DNA of 64,000 bases from Mucilaginibacter pallidiroseus (GCF_007846085.1 NZ_VOEJ01000001.1:310001-374000), one strand, 5' to 3'. Shown: positions 8,815-17,863, counted from the first letter of the stretch. A program made the numbers and translations. Notes: generated by a model not told the origin, from the sequence alone.

Positions 8815-9483
8815 ATGACCGACCCAAAAGTTACCGCTGCTATTAGCAGTGCTTTACAGGCCTACGCAAAATATTCAATTTTTGACGCCCAGGCGCTCGA
8901 AACCGAATTTGCTCCGATATTTTCATCAGACGACGACTTTTTAACCAAGGTTGACCGTTTGGACGAAGTTTTTGATAACAACCCGCAGGCAGAAGAACTG
9001 CGCGAGATATTTTTTGACTTGTTGCTCATCAACTTCTTCAGCGAGGATGTTAAAAAGCTTGAAGACGATTACCTGGAGACTCCCGAGTGGGAAGATATAG
9101 AAGAGCAAACGCTTGACCGCGGTACCGAGTTGCTTAACTTACTTTTATACCTTAACGAGTGTGAAGATGAAGGTATTGAACCGGAACTTGAAGATTACCT
9201 TAAAGAATTTTTATTAGTTGATGAAGACGAGTTTCAGGATGAGTACCGCATTTATGAACCTGTAATTGCCAACCAGATATTAGTGGAAAGCCCGGTAAGC
9301 GAGATACAAAAGGTTGCTGCAACCATCTCCGGAGACTCAGAAGTTAAAGAGTTATTTTACCCAATGATGTGCTTTTTCCAAAATCCTGACGCAACCGGTC
9401 ATGATAAGGAAGAGATAGCTGATAATTCGGCCAATAAATCATTTGATATGGCTGTCTTAGAAATATTGGTTAGCTTTAACTAA
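8815..9483 (+). CDS. Acidic hypothetical protein
   Basis: No known family was recognised. The product is 222 residues, strongly acidic (runs such as SSDDDF, EWEDIEE, NECEDEGIEPELEDY, VDEDEFQDEY) and predicted all-helical and soluble, with no signal peptide or membrane segment. It starts 10 bases after the dihydroorotase-like gene and ends 16 bases before the DUF4199 gene, so co-transcription is likely. The translated frame has normal codon use for this window and no internal stops, supporting a real gene. A scaffold or regulatory protein is conceivable, but nothing in the sequence decides it. Confidence 0.7.
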   Translation: MTDPKVTAAISSALQAYAKYSIFDAQALETEFAPIFSSDDDFLTKVDRLDEVFDNNPQAEELREIFFDLLLINFFSEDVKKLEDDYLETPEWEDIEEQTLDRGTELLNLLLYLNECEDEGIEPELEDYLKEFLLVDEDEFQDEYRIYEPVIANQILVESPVSEIQKVAATISGDSEVKELFYPMMCFFQNPDATGHDKEEIADNSANKSFDMAVLEILVSFN

Positions 9484-9499
9484 TTCAACGATCATCACA

Positions 9500-10102
9500 G
9501 TGAGCGAAGACTTAAACCCAATTATCCGCAAAAACGCAATTCCTAAAGGCCTCATTTTAGGTGTTGTAGTTGCAATTCTAAACATAGTATCTTACTACTA
9601 TATTGTATCAATTGCAACGTCATACTGGGCAATTATATTGGTGCCGATGCTGTTTAATATTATACTGCCTTTGGTGGTATTATTGTTTTTGGTTGCAGAT
9701 CTGCGCAAAACTATTGGTGGTTTTTGGAACCTGCGCCAGGCAATAACAGGTATTTTCCTGATGCTATTATTGGCAATGGCGGTTAACTACGTTACGGTAA
9801 ACGTAGTTTTTGCCAAGGTGATTGAGCCAAACATGGTAGACAATACCAGGAATGCGATGGTTACCGCTGTGACGCCGATACTCGAAAAGTCTGGCGCCAG
9901 CCAAACGGACATTGATAAAAAGATGGACGAAATGCAAAAGCAGTTTGATAGCCGAAAAAATGCCGGCATTGGCCCGCAGATAAAATCTATTGTGATCTCC
10001 ATTATCATGCTTTTTGTATTGGCATTGGTGTTGGGCGCTATTTATAAAAGAGAAAGGCCGCGCTACGCTACAGAAGGTAACGATCCGGAACTCTCTATAT
10101 AA
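9500..10102 (+). CDS. DUF4199 family membrane protein
   Basis: A 200-residue integral membrane protein starting at GTG 9500 (MSEDLNPIIRKNAIPKGLILG). Four hydrophobic segments are visible, at about 17-38, 43-63, 78-103 and 160-180. An extracytoplasmic, charged loop at about 108-155 (VDNTRNAMVTAVTPILEKSG) lies between the last two. This is the pattern of DUF4199, a family largely limited to Bacteroidota and of unknown function. It is the last gene of the run starting at 5477, and a bidirectional terminator follows directly. Confidence 0.8.
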   Translation: MSEDLNPIIRKNAIPKGLILGVVVAILNIVSYYYIVSIATSYWAIILVPMLFNIILPLVVLLFLVADLRKTIGGFWNLRQAITGIFLMLLLAMAVNYVTVNVVFAKVIEPNMVDNTRNAMVTAVTPILEKSGASQTDIDKKMDEMQKQFDSRKNAGIGPQIKSIVISIIMLFVLALVLGAIYKRERPRYATEGNDPELSI

Positions 10103-10120
10103 TTTAAGAGTTTTATGAAT

Positions 10121-10158
10121 ACCAAAGGCCGCATTACATTGCGGCCTTTGGTGTTTTT
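10121..10158. terminator. Bidirectional terminator
   Basis: ACCAAAGGCCGC and GCGGCCTTTGGT form a perfect 12-bp stem (10121-10152) with an 8-base loop, followed by TTTTT. It lies between the convergent DUF4199 and dioxygenase genes, so it can serve both. Confidence 0.88.
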
Positions 10159-10162
10159 AAGC

Positions 10163-11155
10163 CTAATCCCACTTTTCCAATCCTAATAGTTTTTTGCCAA
10201 GTTGTGAAAGTTGGGCTACAGAATTTTTCTTTTCTCGTTCCTGTGGGTCGCCGGGGAATGCATAACCTTGCATGGCTTCGCGGTTTTGCCAGCTGTTTAT
10301 ACGCCACTGCCTTAACTCTTCATTATCTTCCTGTGCGGGCATCATGCTAACATATTGCGCTATGCGCACCTTGTTGTTGCTGTTGTTGGCCCTTATGCCA
10401 TGTGGTTGCGTGCTGTTAAATATCAACAGGTCGCCGGCTTCCATTTTTACCTTAACAATCTCAAAGCCGGTTGTATCAGGTTTGTAGTGGTCGCGGTCTT
10501 CCGGTTGGGTTAGTTTCCAGGTGTCATAAGTGCGGTAAAGTTCGGGTATGCATTGAAAGCCACCCATGCTTTCATCGATCTGGTCGGCCAGTGCAAGCAC
10601 ACCCTGCACATTTTGTGGCTTTGTCTCAGGGTCGTAATCCCAGTGTATAAATCCTTTATATTCAAATCCCGGGCGTAATGGGAAATTCAGGTTGGCCCTG
10701 TCAATATTGGCCCAAAGTTTTTCGGTACCCCAAATATCTGCAAAGGCGGCGTGCACTTTCGGATGCTGCCGGTTATCCCACATGTACTGGTGGTTATAAA
10801 TCTCAACCATGCCGGTATTATTCAATTCGGCCATTTGCATTTGGGCATTAGGCTTTTTATACCAGCTCTGTATATCATTAGGATCTTTATCTTCGTATTC
10901 CCATAAGTAGTCAGCCAGCTTTTTTGCTTGTTCTTTGGGTACCGCGTTTTTGATAACAACGTAACCGTTCTCCATCCAAAATGCCCAGTCGGCTTCGGTC
11001 AACACGCGGAGCGGCTTCCCGTTGCTTCGGTCGTTTAGCTTTATAGCACTTGTTGTAGCTGTTGATGGGTTGCCGGGTATTTCGTTATGTTTCTCGTTGG
11101 CTTTCATGTTTGGGGCAGCAATCATCGTGCCCCCGGTTTCTGGCTGCATTTTCAT
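10163..11155 (-). CDS. Phytanoyl-CoA dioxygenase (PhyH) family protein
   Basis: The 330-residue product shows the Fe(II)/2-oxoglutarate dioxygenase core of the PhyH family. An HxD pair is present in FIHWDYDPE, and a distal histidine with a 2-oxoglutarate-binding arginine in TQPHGIRANNSNNKVRIAQY. The substrate is unknown. The start was set at ATG 11153-11155 (MKMQPETGG). A longer frame reaches 11275, but it would run through the promoter region and almost touch the AraC start. A -7 box (11177-11184) sits 22 bases upstream of the chosen start. It is divergent from an AraC-type regulator gene, which is a likely controller. There is no signal peptide, so a cytoplasmic oxidation of a small molecule is the inference. 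Confidence 0.82.
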   Translation of the reverse strand: MKMQPETGGTMIAAPNMKANEKHNEIPGNPSTATTSAIKLNDRSNGKPLRVLTEADWAFWMENGYVVIKNAVPKEQAKKLADYLWEYEDKDPNDIQSWYKKPNAQMQMAELNNTGMVEIYNHQYMWDNRQHPKVHAAFADIWGTEKLWANIDRANLNFPLRPGFEYKGFIHWDYDPETKPQNVQGVLALADQIDESMGGFQCIPELYRTYDTWKLTQPEDRDHYKPDTTGFEIVKVKMEAGDLLIFNSTQPHGIRANNSNNKVRIAQYVSMMPAQEDNEELRQWRINSWQNREAMQGYAFPGDPQEREKKNSVAQLSQLGKKLLGLEKWD

Positions 11156-11176
11156 AATTGGTTTGTTTTGATAACA

Positions 11177-11184
11177 CAAAGTTA
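11177..11184 (-). promoter_or_regulatory. -7 box of the PhyH gene
   Basis: On the minus strand the sequence reads TAACTTTG, a full match to TAnnTTTG. The predicted transcript start near 11170 gives a leader of about 15 bases to the ATG at 11155. It lies in the 126-bp divergent region shared with the AraC gene. Confidence 0.5.
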
Positions 11185-11281
11185 GAAGGGCTTGGTACGC
11201 TAAGCATAGCTTACAATAACCACTATTTGCTCTGCATTGATATTTTATGCTTATATTTAAGATTATTATCTGCAATATGGT

Positions 11282-12139
11282 ATGGATAAAATACAGCTCG
11301 AACGCATAGACTTTGAACCGGGCAAGTCATTTAAGCTGTTTTCGCCTCGTTTGCGCAATACATTTTTATGGCATTACCATCCCGAGGTAGAGCTGGTGTA
11401 CGTAGAAGCCGATGCCGGCATAAGGCATGTAGGTACGCACATATCGGGCTACACACAAAGCGACCTGGTATTTATAGGTGGCAACCTGCCGCACCTCAAT
11501 TTTGATTACAGGTTACGCAGCGATTACCACCAGATAGTTTTGCAGTTGCATACCAATTTCTTAGGGCAGGCCATAGCAACCTCCCCGGAGTTTGCTGCAA
11601 TAAAAGCCTTGTTTAAGAATGCCGACAGAGGTATATCATTCAGCGGGGAAACCAAAGCTAACGTTGCCGGGCGATTAAGGGCGCTTAACGGTTTATCGTC
11701 ATTTGATCAACTGCTGGCATTGGTGGAGATTTTTCAAATACTCGCCACATCTACAGAAATGGAATTGCTGAACAACGATGAATCAAGCAAAGATTTTATC
11801 CTGAAAGACAAGATCAGGATGGGCGCTATATACGAATACATTGATGCCAACTATAATAAAAAGCCTAACGTGAATGCAGTCGCCGCCAAAGTGCACCTTA
11901 CTACACCAGCTTTTTGCCGCTATTTTAAAAGGCAAACTAACATGACTTTTACGGACTTTGTCAATCAGTACCGAATAGAACGTGCAAAAAACCTGTTAAT
12001 GCAAGGCACCAACGTTGCCGAAACATGCTATGCCGTGGGCATTGAAAGTATTTCTTATTTCAACAAATTGTTTAATAGAGCCGTTGGCCAAAACCCTTCG
12101 CATTTTATACGAATATGGGATGGAGATAAAAAACAATAG
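11282..12139 (+). CDS. AraC family transcriptional regulator
   Basis: The 285-residue protein has an N-terminal cupin-like sensing domain (about 10-130, with HYHPEVELVYVEADAG and GGNLPHLNFD). A C-terminal pair of AraC helix-turn-helix units follows (about 180-280), with the conserved stretch VGIESISYFNKLFNRAVGQN. Such regulators bind a small molecule, often a sugar, and activate nearby promoters. It is divergent from the PhyH gene and lies 131 bases before the GH125-GH76 operon. It could therefore govern either or both. The ATG at 11282 is the only sensible start. Confidence 0.88.
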   Translation: MDKIQLERIDFEPGKSFKLFSPRLRNTFLWHYHPEVELVYVEADAGIRHVGTHISGYTQSDLVFIGGNLPHLNFDYRLRSDYHQIVLQLHTNFLGQAIATSPEFAAIKALFKNADRGISFSGETKANVAGRLRALNGLSSFDQLLALVEIFQILATSTEMELLNNDESSKDFILKDKIRMGAIYEYIDANYNKKPNVNAVAAKVHLTTPAFCRYFKRQTNMTFTDFVNQYRIERAKNLLMQGTNVAETCYAVGIESISYFNKLFNRAVGQNPSHFIRIWDGDKKQ

Positions 12140-12270
12140 CCGTTAAAAACAGCTTTTTTAAAGCTTGAAAAGTGTGTTTAATTAATTCAAGCGCAACTTT
12201 TAACGCTGAGATATTATATGCATTCGTATATTGCAGGCCAGTTATAATTTAAAAATACCATCAAATTAGT

Positions 12271-13686
12271 ATGAAAAGAAGACAATTTATCGGGAGCACC
12301 GGTTTAATTGGAGCAGGCGTTTTATTAAATAAATTATCGTTTGCGGCAAACGCACCTTTCCCGGTAGTAAGGGTAGCGGCGGCAAAACGTCACTTTACAA
12401 GCAAATCTGTAGAGAAGGCGATTGTGGAATTTAAATCGAAAGTAAAAAACCCTGAATTGGGCTGGCTGTTCGAAAATTGCTTCCCTAATACTTTAGATAC
12501 CACTGTAACTTACAAGGTGCTTGATGGCAAACCCGATACCTATGTAATTACCGGTGATATTGATGCCATGTGGCTGCGCGACAGCAGTGCGCAGGTTTGG
12601 CCATACCTTGCATTTATAAATAAGGATACAGAGTTAAAAAAATTGATTGCAGGTGTAATTAATCACCAGGCTACCTGCATATTGCGCGACCCATACGCCA
12701 ATGCTTTTTATGACGACCCGAGCAAGCAAAGCGAGTGGAAAGATGATGTTACCGACATGAAACCCGGCTTGCACGAGCGTAAATGGGAAATTGATTCGTT
12801 ATGTTACCCAATACGCCTGGCTTATAAGTATTGGAAACTTACCGGCGATACGTCACCATTTGATGCTAAATGGAAAAGCGCCATACAGGCCGTATTGAAA
12901 ACATTTAAGGAGCAGCAACGCAAAAATAATGACGGGCCTTACTCGTTCCAGCGTAAAACCGCTTTCGCTACCGATAGCGTACCAATGAGCGGTTTTGGTT
13001 ACCCGGTAAAACCGGTGGGTTTAATTTGCTCTTCATTCCGCCCGAGCGATGATGCCACCATCTTTTCATTCCTGATACCATCTAACTTCTTCGCCGTTAC
13101 CAGCCTTAACCAGGCGGCTGAAATGGTAACAGCCATATCAAAAGATGCTGCCCTTGCCGGCGAACTGACAACCCTTGCAAACGAGGTAAACGCTGCTCTA
13201 CAAAAACACGCTGTAGTTAATCACCCTGATCATGGTAAAGTGTATGCTTACGAGGTGAATGGCTTTGGCAGCTACAACCTGATGGATGATGCCAACGTGC
13301 CAAGCTTATTGGCTATGCCGTACCTGGATGCCATAAAAAATACCGATCCGGTTTACATAAATACCCGCAAAATGCTGCTATCGCTTGATAATCCGTTCTT
13401 TTTTAAAGGCACGGCAGGCGAGGGTATAGGTGGCCCGCATGTAGGCAAAGATATGGTTTGGCCTATCAGCATCATTATTCGTGCACTTACAAGCAACAGC
13501 GATACCGAAATTAAAGAGTGTATAGAAATGTTGCGTAAAACACATGGCGGCACAGGCTTTATGCACGAGTCGTTCCATAAAAATGATGCTACCAAATTTA
13601 CCCGTAGCTGGTTTGCCTGGGCTAATACCCTTTTTGGTGAATTGCTTTGGGAAACTTATACAACTAAGCCGCAATTACTGGCTTAA
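12271..13686 (+). CDS. GH125 exo-alpha-1,6-mannosidase
   Basis: The 471-residue protein opens with a twin-arginine-type export signal (MKRRQFIGSTG, hydrophobic stretch to about residue 27). It continues as a full-length GH125 (former DUF1237) domain, with family motifs GDIDAMWLRDSSAQVWPY, KWEIDSLCYP and HESFHKNDATKFTRSWFAW. GH125 enzymes remove single mannoses from alpha-1,6 linkages, as in fungal mannan backbones and N-glycan cores. The next gene begins 14 bases later and encodes a GH76 enzyme, a family of alpha-1,6-mannan endo-hydrolases, so the pair makes sense as endo plus exo activities. Export through Tat to the periplasm is inferred. Confidence 0.9.
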   Translation: MKRRQFIGSTGLIGAGVLLNKLSFAANAPFPVVRVAAAKRHFTSKSVEKAIVEFKSKVKNPELGWLFENCFPNTLDTTVTYKVLDGKPDTYVITGDIDAMWLRDSSAQVWPYLAFINKDTELKKLIAGVINHQATCILRDPYANAFYDDPSKQSEWKDDVTDMKPGLHERKWEIDSLCYPIRLAYKYWKLTGDTSPFDAKWKSAIQAVLKTFKEQQRKNNDGPYSFQRKTAFATDSVPMSGFGYPVKPVGLICSSFRPSDDATIFSFLIPSNFFAVTSLNQAAEMVTAISKDAALAGELTTLANEVNAALQKHAVVNHPDHGKVYAYEVNGFGSYNLMDDANVPSLLAMPYLDAIKNTDPVYINTRKMLLSLDNPFFFKGTAGEGIGGPHVGKDMVWPISIIIRALTSNSDTEIKECIEMLRKTHGGTGFMHESFHKNDATKFTRSWFAWANTLFGELLWETYTTKPQLLA

Positions 13687-13700
13687 CAAAAACCTCGAAG

Positions 13701-14774
13701 ATGAAAAAACTTCACTTAATAGTTATTATTGTTTGTGCATCGGTATTTAGTACCCTTGCACAAACAATGGATTATGCTGCCGCGACACGCCAGTTGCACA
13801 GCAATATCTACAGTAGGTTCTTCGACAAGAAACAAAACCTTTTCCTGGAAACAACCGACTCGGCCGAGAACCGGGAAAACCATTCATTTTTATGGCCGCT
13901 GTGTGGCTTGATACAAGCCGCAAACGAAATGGAGGTAGTGAACCCTAATAAATCGTACATCAGCCCGGTAATGGTGGCCATACAGCAGTACTATACCACG
14001 CGCCCACCAGCGCCGGCCTATCAGGCCATGGTTGTAAGAGAGAAACAGGATAATCGTTTTTACGATGATAACCAGTGGATTGCCATTGCCTTGATGGATG
14101 CTTATGATCGCACGCATAGAAAGGAATATCTTAATATCTCTAAAACAATATATCGCTTTCTGCTTACCGGTTTAAATGATGTTGGCGGTGGCGGCTTTTA
14201 CTGGGAAGAGGGAAATTTCAAATCTAAGAATACCTGCTCAAACGGGCCGGGTATTTTGGTAGGGTTAAGATTGTACCAGGCAACGAAGCAAAAAGCCTAT
14301 CTGGATACAGCTGTTAAAGTTTATAATTGGACAAAAAGCAGGCTGCTTGCTCCAAACGGTGTTTACTTTGATAACATCAGGTTGCCTTCGCAAAAAATTG
14401 ATTCTGCATACTATACTTACAATGCAGGCACTATGCTGCAAAGCGGCGTATTGCTTTATAATATCACCAAAAACAAGAAGTATTTAGATGATGCTGTTAG
14501 TGTTGCTAATGCTGCCGAGAAACAGTTTTACAGAAACGGAAAGCTACGCGGCGACTATTGGTTTAACGCAGTGCTTTTGCGCGGATATCTGGAGCTGTAT
14601 AAAGTTGACAAGAACAAGCAGCGCCTGCAGTTTTTTGTAGCCGATGCCAACCGGATTTGGAAAGATGAGCGCGACAGCAAAGGCCTGGTGGGCACCAAAA
14701 ACGTTAAACGACTTATTGACCAGGCGGCAATGCTTGAAATTTATGCCCGCCTGCAAAAGTTTGAAGGCAAATAA
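13701..14774 (+). CDS. GH76 family glycoside hydrolase (alpha-1,6-mannanase type)
   Basis: The 357-residue product has a Sec signal peptide (about 1-20, MKKLHLIVIIVCASVFSTLA) and an (alpha/alpha)6-type GH76 domain. The catalytic aspartate pair is Asp122-Asp123 in RFYDDNQWIAIAL. Other family motifs are GGGGFYWEEGN, NGPG and the TYNAGTML stretch. GH76 enzymes cut the alpha-1,6-mannan backbone internally. It lies 14 bases after the GH125 gene and 24 before the DUF4965 gene, in one operon closed by the terminator at 17291. Related GH76 proteins in cell-wall remodelling exist in some bacteria, so the true substrate is an inference. Confidence 0.87.
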   Translation: MKKLHLIVIIVCASVFSTLAQTMDYAAATRQLHSNIYSRFFDKKQNLFLETTDSAENRENHSFLWPLCGLIQAANEMEVVNPNKSYISPVMVAIQQYYTTRPPAPAYQAMVVREKQDNRFYDDNQWIAIALMDAYDRTHRKEYLNISKTIYRFLLTGLNDVGGGGFYWEEGNFKSKNTCSNGPGILVGLRLYQATKQKAYLDTAVKVYNWTKSRLLAPNGVYFDNIRLPSQKIDSAYYTYNAGTMLQSGVLLYNITKNKKYLDDAVSVANAAEKQFYRNGKLRGDYWFNAVLLRGYLELYKVDKNKQRLQFFVADANRIWKDERDSKGLVGTKNVKRLIDQAAMLEIYARLQKFEGK

Positions 14775-14798
14775 TAAAAACTATATCTCACACTACAC

Positions 14799-17273
14799 AT
14801 GAAAAATGCTCTAAAACCTTTTGGGTTGCTGGGTTGTGCGCTGCTGTCATACATTGGCGTGCATGCGCAAGCTACTAAAGCGCCCGCATACCCTTTAATA
14901 ACACATAATCCTTATTTCAGCGTATGGTCATTTACTGATGAACTGAATGGGTCAACAACAAAGCATTGGACAGGAAAGGGGCAGTCCTTACTTGGTATTG
15001 CCAAGGTTGATGGCGAGTACTATCGCTTTATGGGTAACGAGCCTGTATCTTACAAAACCATACTTGCCGATGCCGATGAGAAAACATATACGGCTAAATA
15101 TATCGAAGCAGATCCGGGTAAAAACTGGGCCGAGACTGCATTTGACGACAGTAAGTGGAAAACGGGTGCAGCCCCGTTCGGTAACGATCCGGCATACAAT
15201 AAAACAATGTGGAAAAGCCGCGATATATGGGTAAGACGCACATTTACTTACACCAAAACGGATGTCAATAAGCTTGTTTTAAAATTGCACCACGACGACC
15301 AGGCGGAAGTGTACCTGAACGGCGAAAAGATAGATGAGAGTGAAGGCGCAAATGGCGATCTGCAGATAATTCAGTTAAAGAACAGCATAAAAGATAAGCT
15401 ACGTGATGGAGAGAATGTATTGGCAATGCATTGCGTTAATACCGGCGGTGGTGCCTGGATTGACGCAGGCCTGGCCGAGGAAGTAAAGCCTGCCGAGCGT
15501 GCCGAGCTTAACGAAGCTAAGCAAACATCTGTAGTGCTTAATGCTACTCAAACTATTTATAACTTTAAGTGCGGCCCGGTTGACCTGAAAGTTATCTTCA
15601 CATCGCCATTGCTGATGGATAACCTCGACCTGATGTCGAGACCGGTTACATACATTACATACCGCGCTATATCAAATACATCTAAAGCACATAGCGTGCA
15701 ACTTTATTTCGGCGCATCTACAGATTTGGCTGTTGATAAAGCTACCCAAGGCATAACAGCTAAGCAATACACAAGCAATGGACTATCTATATTAAAAGCG
15801 GGTACAACAGAGCAACCTATCCTTAAAAAGAAAGGTGATGATCTTCGTATAGATTGGGGTTATGCTTATGTAGCCGTGCCAACAGCCCTGAAAGCATCGC
15901 AATTCATCACAAGTCAAACTGGTGGACTGGCAGCTTTTTTTGCCGGTAAATTTAAGACCACCACTACAGCGGGTAAGCAACTATCACTGAATACTATTAT
16001 ACCTATGGGTAATGTGGGTGGTAAAGTTGTTGAGCGATATGTTGAGATTGGTTATAACGATATTTACTCGGTCCAGTATTTCGGTAAAAACCTACGCCCT
16101 TGGTGGAACAAAAATGGCGATCAAACTATTGAAGGACAACTTCATAAAGCTGCTGTTGATTACCAAAGTATAATGGCACGCTGCGCCGCGTTTAACAAGG
16201 ATATGTACAGTAAAGCGGTGTTGGCAGGAGGTAAGGAGTATGCCGACCTTTGTATTTTAGCATACCGCCAGGCTATAGCTGCACATGCGCTTGTACGTAG
16301 TCCGCAGGGTGAGTTGTTATTTTTATCTAAGGAAAATTTTAGCAATGGTTCCATCAATACGGTTGATATAACTTATCCATCGGCTCCTATGTTTTTGCTA
16401 TACAAGCCTGAGTTGCTTAAAGGCATGATGAATGGCATCTTTTATTACAGCGAAAGCGGTAAGTTTAAAAAACCTTTCGCAGCGCATGACCTAGGTACTT
16501 ATCCATTGGCAAACGGACAAACCTATGGTGAGGATATGCCGGTTGAAGAATCTGGCAACATGACAATTTTGGCAGCGGCTATAGCCAAAGCCGAGGGCAA
16601 CGCAAGCTACGCTAAAAAGCACTGGAAAACGCTCACCATCTGGAAAGATTATCTTATAAGGGAAGGGATTGATCCTGGCAGCCAACTTTGCACCGACGAT
16701 TTTGCGGGTCACCTTGCGCGCAATGCCAACTTATCGTTAAAGGCCATAAACGGAATTGCATCATACGCAATGTTGGCCGATATGCTTGGTCATAAAGATG
16801 TAGCTGCAAAAAACCGCAAAATAGCAAAGGATGCTGTAACCAAGTGGATGAAACTAGCCGATGATGGCGATCATTATGCTCTTGCCTTTGGCAACAAGGA
16901 TACCTGGAGCCAAAAGTATAACCTGGTTTGGGATAAGCTGCTTGGATTTAATTTGTTTCCCCAATCAGTTTATGATAGGGAGATTAAATACTACCTTGGT
17001 AAACAAAACAAATTTGGATTACCCTTAGACAGCCGCAAAAGCTACACAAAGTCTGATTGGATAGTTTGGACAGCAACCCTGGCAAACAACCAGCGTGATT
17101 TTAAGGAATTGATTGAGCCGATATATAAATATGCTAACGAGACACCAACTCGTGTACCCATGGGCGACTGGCACGAAACCACCAACGGTAAACAGGTAGG
17201 TTTCCAGGCACGCAGCGTGGTAGGAGGCTACTTTATTAAAATGCTCGAGCAAAAATGGCTGGGGAATAAATAA
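14799..17273 (+). CDS. DUF4965/DUF1793 (glutaminase A-like) exported protein with inserted jelly-roll
   Basis: The 824-residue protein carries a signal peptide (about 1-24, ending GVHAQ). Its body matches the DUF4964-DUF5127-DUF4965-DUF1793 architecture, named after fungal glutaminase A and frequent in Bacteroidota glycan loci. The N terminus shows PLITHNPYFSVWSFTDELNG, and the C-terminal (alpha/alpha)-barrel part includes YGEDMPVEESGNM and CTDDFAGHLARNANLSLKAI. Between about residues 100 and 225 a galactose-binding-like beta domain is inserted (NWAETAFDDSKWKTGAAPFG ... DDQAEVYLNGEKI). Enzymatic activity for such bacterial members is uncertain. The operon with GH125 and GH76 argues for a glycan-related role rather than glutamine hydrolysis. 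Confidence 0.82.
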   Translation: MKNALKPFGLLGCALLSYIGVHAQATKAPAYPLITHNPYFSVWSFTDELNGSTTKHWTGKGQSLLGIAKVDGEYYRFMGNEPVSYKTILADADEKTYTAKYIEADPGKNWAETAFDDSKWKTGAAPFGNDPAYNKTMWKSRDIWVRRTFTYTKTDVNKLVLKLHHDDQAEVYLNGEKIDESEGANGDLQIIQLKNSIKDKLRDGENVLAMHCVNTGGGAWIDAGLAEEVKPAERAELNEAKQTSVVLNATQTIYNFKCGPVDLKVIFTSPLLMDNLDLMSRPVTYITYRAISNTSKAHSVQLYFGASTDLAVDKATQGITAKQYTSNGLSILKAGTTEQPILKKKGDDLRIDWGYAYVAVPTALKASQFITSQTGGLAAFFAGKFKTTTTAGKQLSLNTIIPMGNVGGKVVERYVEIGYNDIYSVQYFGKNLRPWWNKNGDQTIEGQLHKAAVDYQSIMARCAAFNKDMYSKAVLAGGKEYADLCILAYRQAIAAHALVRSPQGELLFLSKENFSNGSINTVDITYPSAPMFLLYKPELLKGMMNGIFYYSESGKFKKPFAAHDLGTYPLANGQTYGEDMPVEESGNMTILAAAIAKAEGNASYAKKHWKTLTIWKDYLIREGIDPGSQLCTDDFAGHLARNANLSLKAINGIASYAMLADMLGHKDVAAKNRKIAKDAVTKWMKLADDGDHYALAFGNKDTWSQKYNLVWDKLLGFNLFPQSVYDREIKYYLGKQNKFGLPLDSRKSYTKSDWIVWTATLANNQRDFKELIEPIYKYANETPTRVPMGDWHETTNGKQVGFQARSVVGGYFIKMLEQKWLGNK

Positions 17274-17290
17274 CACCCTTGGAAATAAAG

Positions 17291-17325
17291 AAAAACCCGG
17301 TACCTAAATTTACCGGGTTTTTTTT
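17291..17325 (+). terminator. Rho-independent terminator of the glycosidase operon
   Basis: AAACCCGGTA pairs with TACCGGGTTT across an 8-base loop, followed by a run of T. It also offers an A run on the other side, so it may stop the convergent ridA transcript as well. Confidence 0.88.
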
Positions 17326-17356
17326 ATAAGGGAGGTCTGTGCCCCAAATTAAAATA

Positions 17357-17746
17357 CTACTTCACTACCGTAGCTTCAAGCTCAACTTTTAATGTTTCAA
17401 ATAGGCTTTTTACCTCCATTAAGGTTAGTGCTTGTTTGACATTATGCTTTGTTGTCCATTCCTGAAAAATATTAAAGTGCGGCCAAAGCTCGGCTGTATT
17501 AGTGGTATAAATGTTTAACCGAACTATATTTTCACAACTATAGCCTGCTTTATTTATAACGTGCTCGAGGTTTTCCAATGCAAGTAATAATTGCGACTTC
17601 ATATCTGCATCGCTGGATACGCCGTCTGCACTTATTGCGGTTTGGCCAGACACATATAGTGTGCCCGTGGCATTGGTAACTTCAACTGCTTGTACATAAC
17701 TGCGCTCGTCCTGCCATTGCCATGGATTAATTATTCTCTTTTCCAT
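17357..17746 (-). CDS. RidA/YjgF family protein
   Basis: The 129-residue protein has the Rid fold signatures: GTLYVSGQTAIS, QLLLALENLEHVINKAGYS, and VRLNIYTTN. RidA enzymes deaminate reactive imine/enamine intermediates from pyridoxal phosphate enzymes. The canonical catalytic arginine near the C-terminal region (usually in an RxxxEVA-type stretch) is not seen; the C terminus reads ALTLMEVKSLFETLKVELEA. This may therefore belong to a non-archetypal Rid subgroup. A perfect Crp-type palindrome lies 79-94 bases upstream of its ATG, just after the Crp/Fnr gene, so that regulator probably controls it. Confidence 0.83.
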   Translation of the reverse strand: MEKRIINPWQWQDERSYVQAVEVTNATGTLYVSGQTAISADGVSSDADMKSQLLLALENLEHVINKAGYSCENIVRLNIYTTNTAELWPHFNIFQEWTTKHNVKQALTLMEVKSLFETLKVELEATVVK

Positions 17747-17794
17747 TTTTGCTTGTTTAAATGAGCTAAAGGCTCAGTTGATAATTTTATACGG

Positions 17795-17840
17795 CAAAAA
17801 TGAGGAGGTTAAGGCGTATTAGGGTGTGACAAATATCACA
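17795..17840 (-). promoter_or_regulatory. Crp/Fnr-type palindrome and ridA promoter
   Basis: TGTGA-CAAATA-TCACA at 17825-17840 is a perfect match to the Crp-family dyad TGTGA-N6-TCACA. On the minus strand a -7-like box CATTTTTG (one mismatch to TAnnTTTG) lies at 17802-17795, so transcription of ridA would start near 17788. The palindrome centre would be about 44 bases upstream of that start, close to the position of class II Crp activation. The start point is an estimate. Confidence 0.6.
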
Positions 17841-17863
17841 TGTTTAAAATAGTTTTTGATTTG

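Noticed and set aside
11156..11275. N-terminal extension of the PhyH protein up to 11275
   Set aside because: It would place coding sequence over the -7 box and within six bases of the divergent AraC ATG; the extension has no family match.
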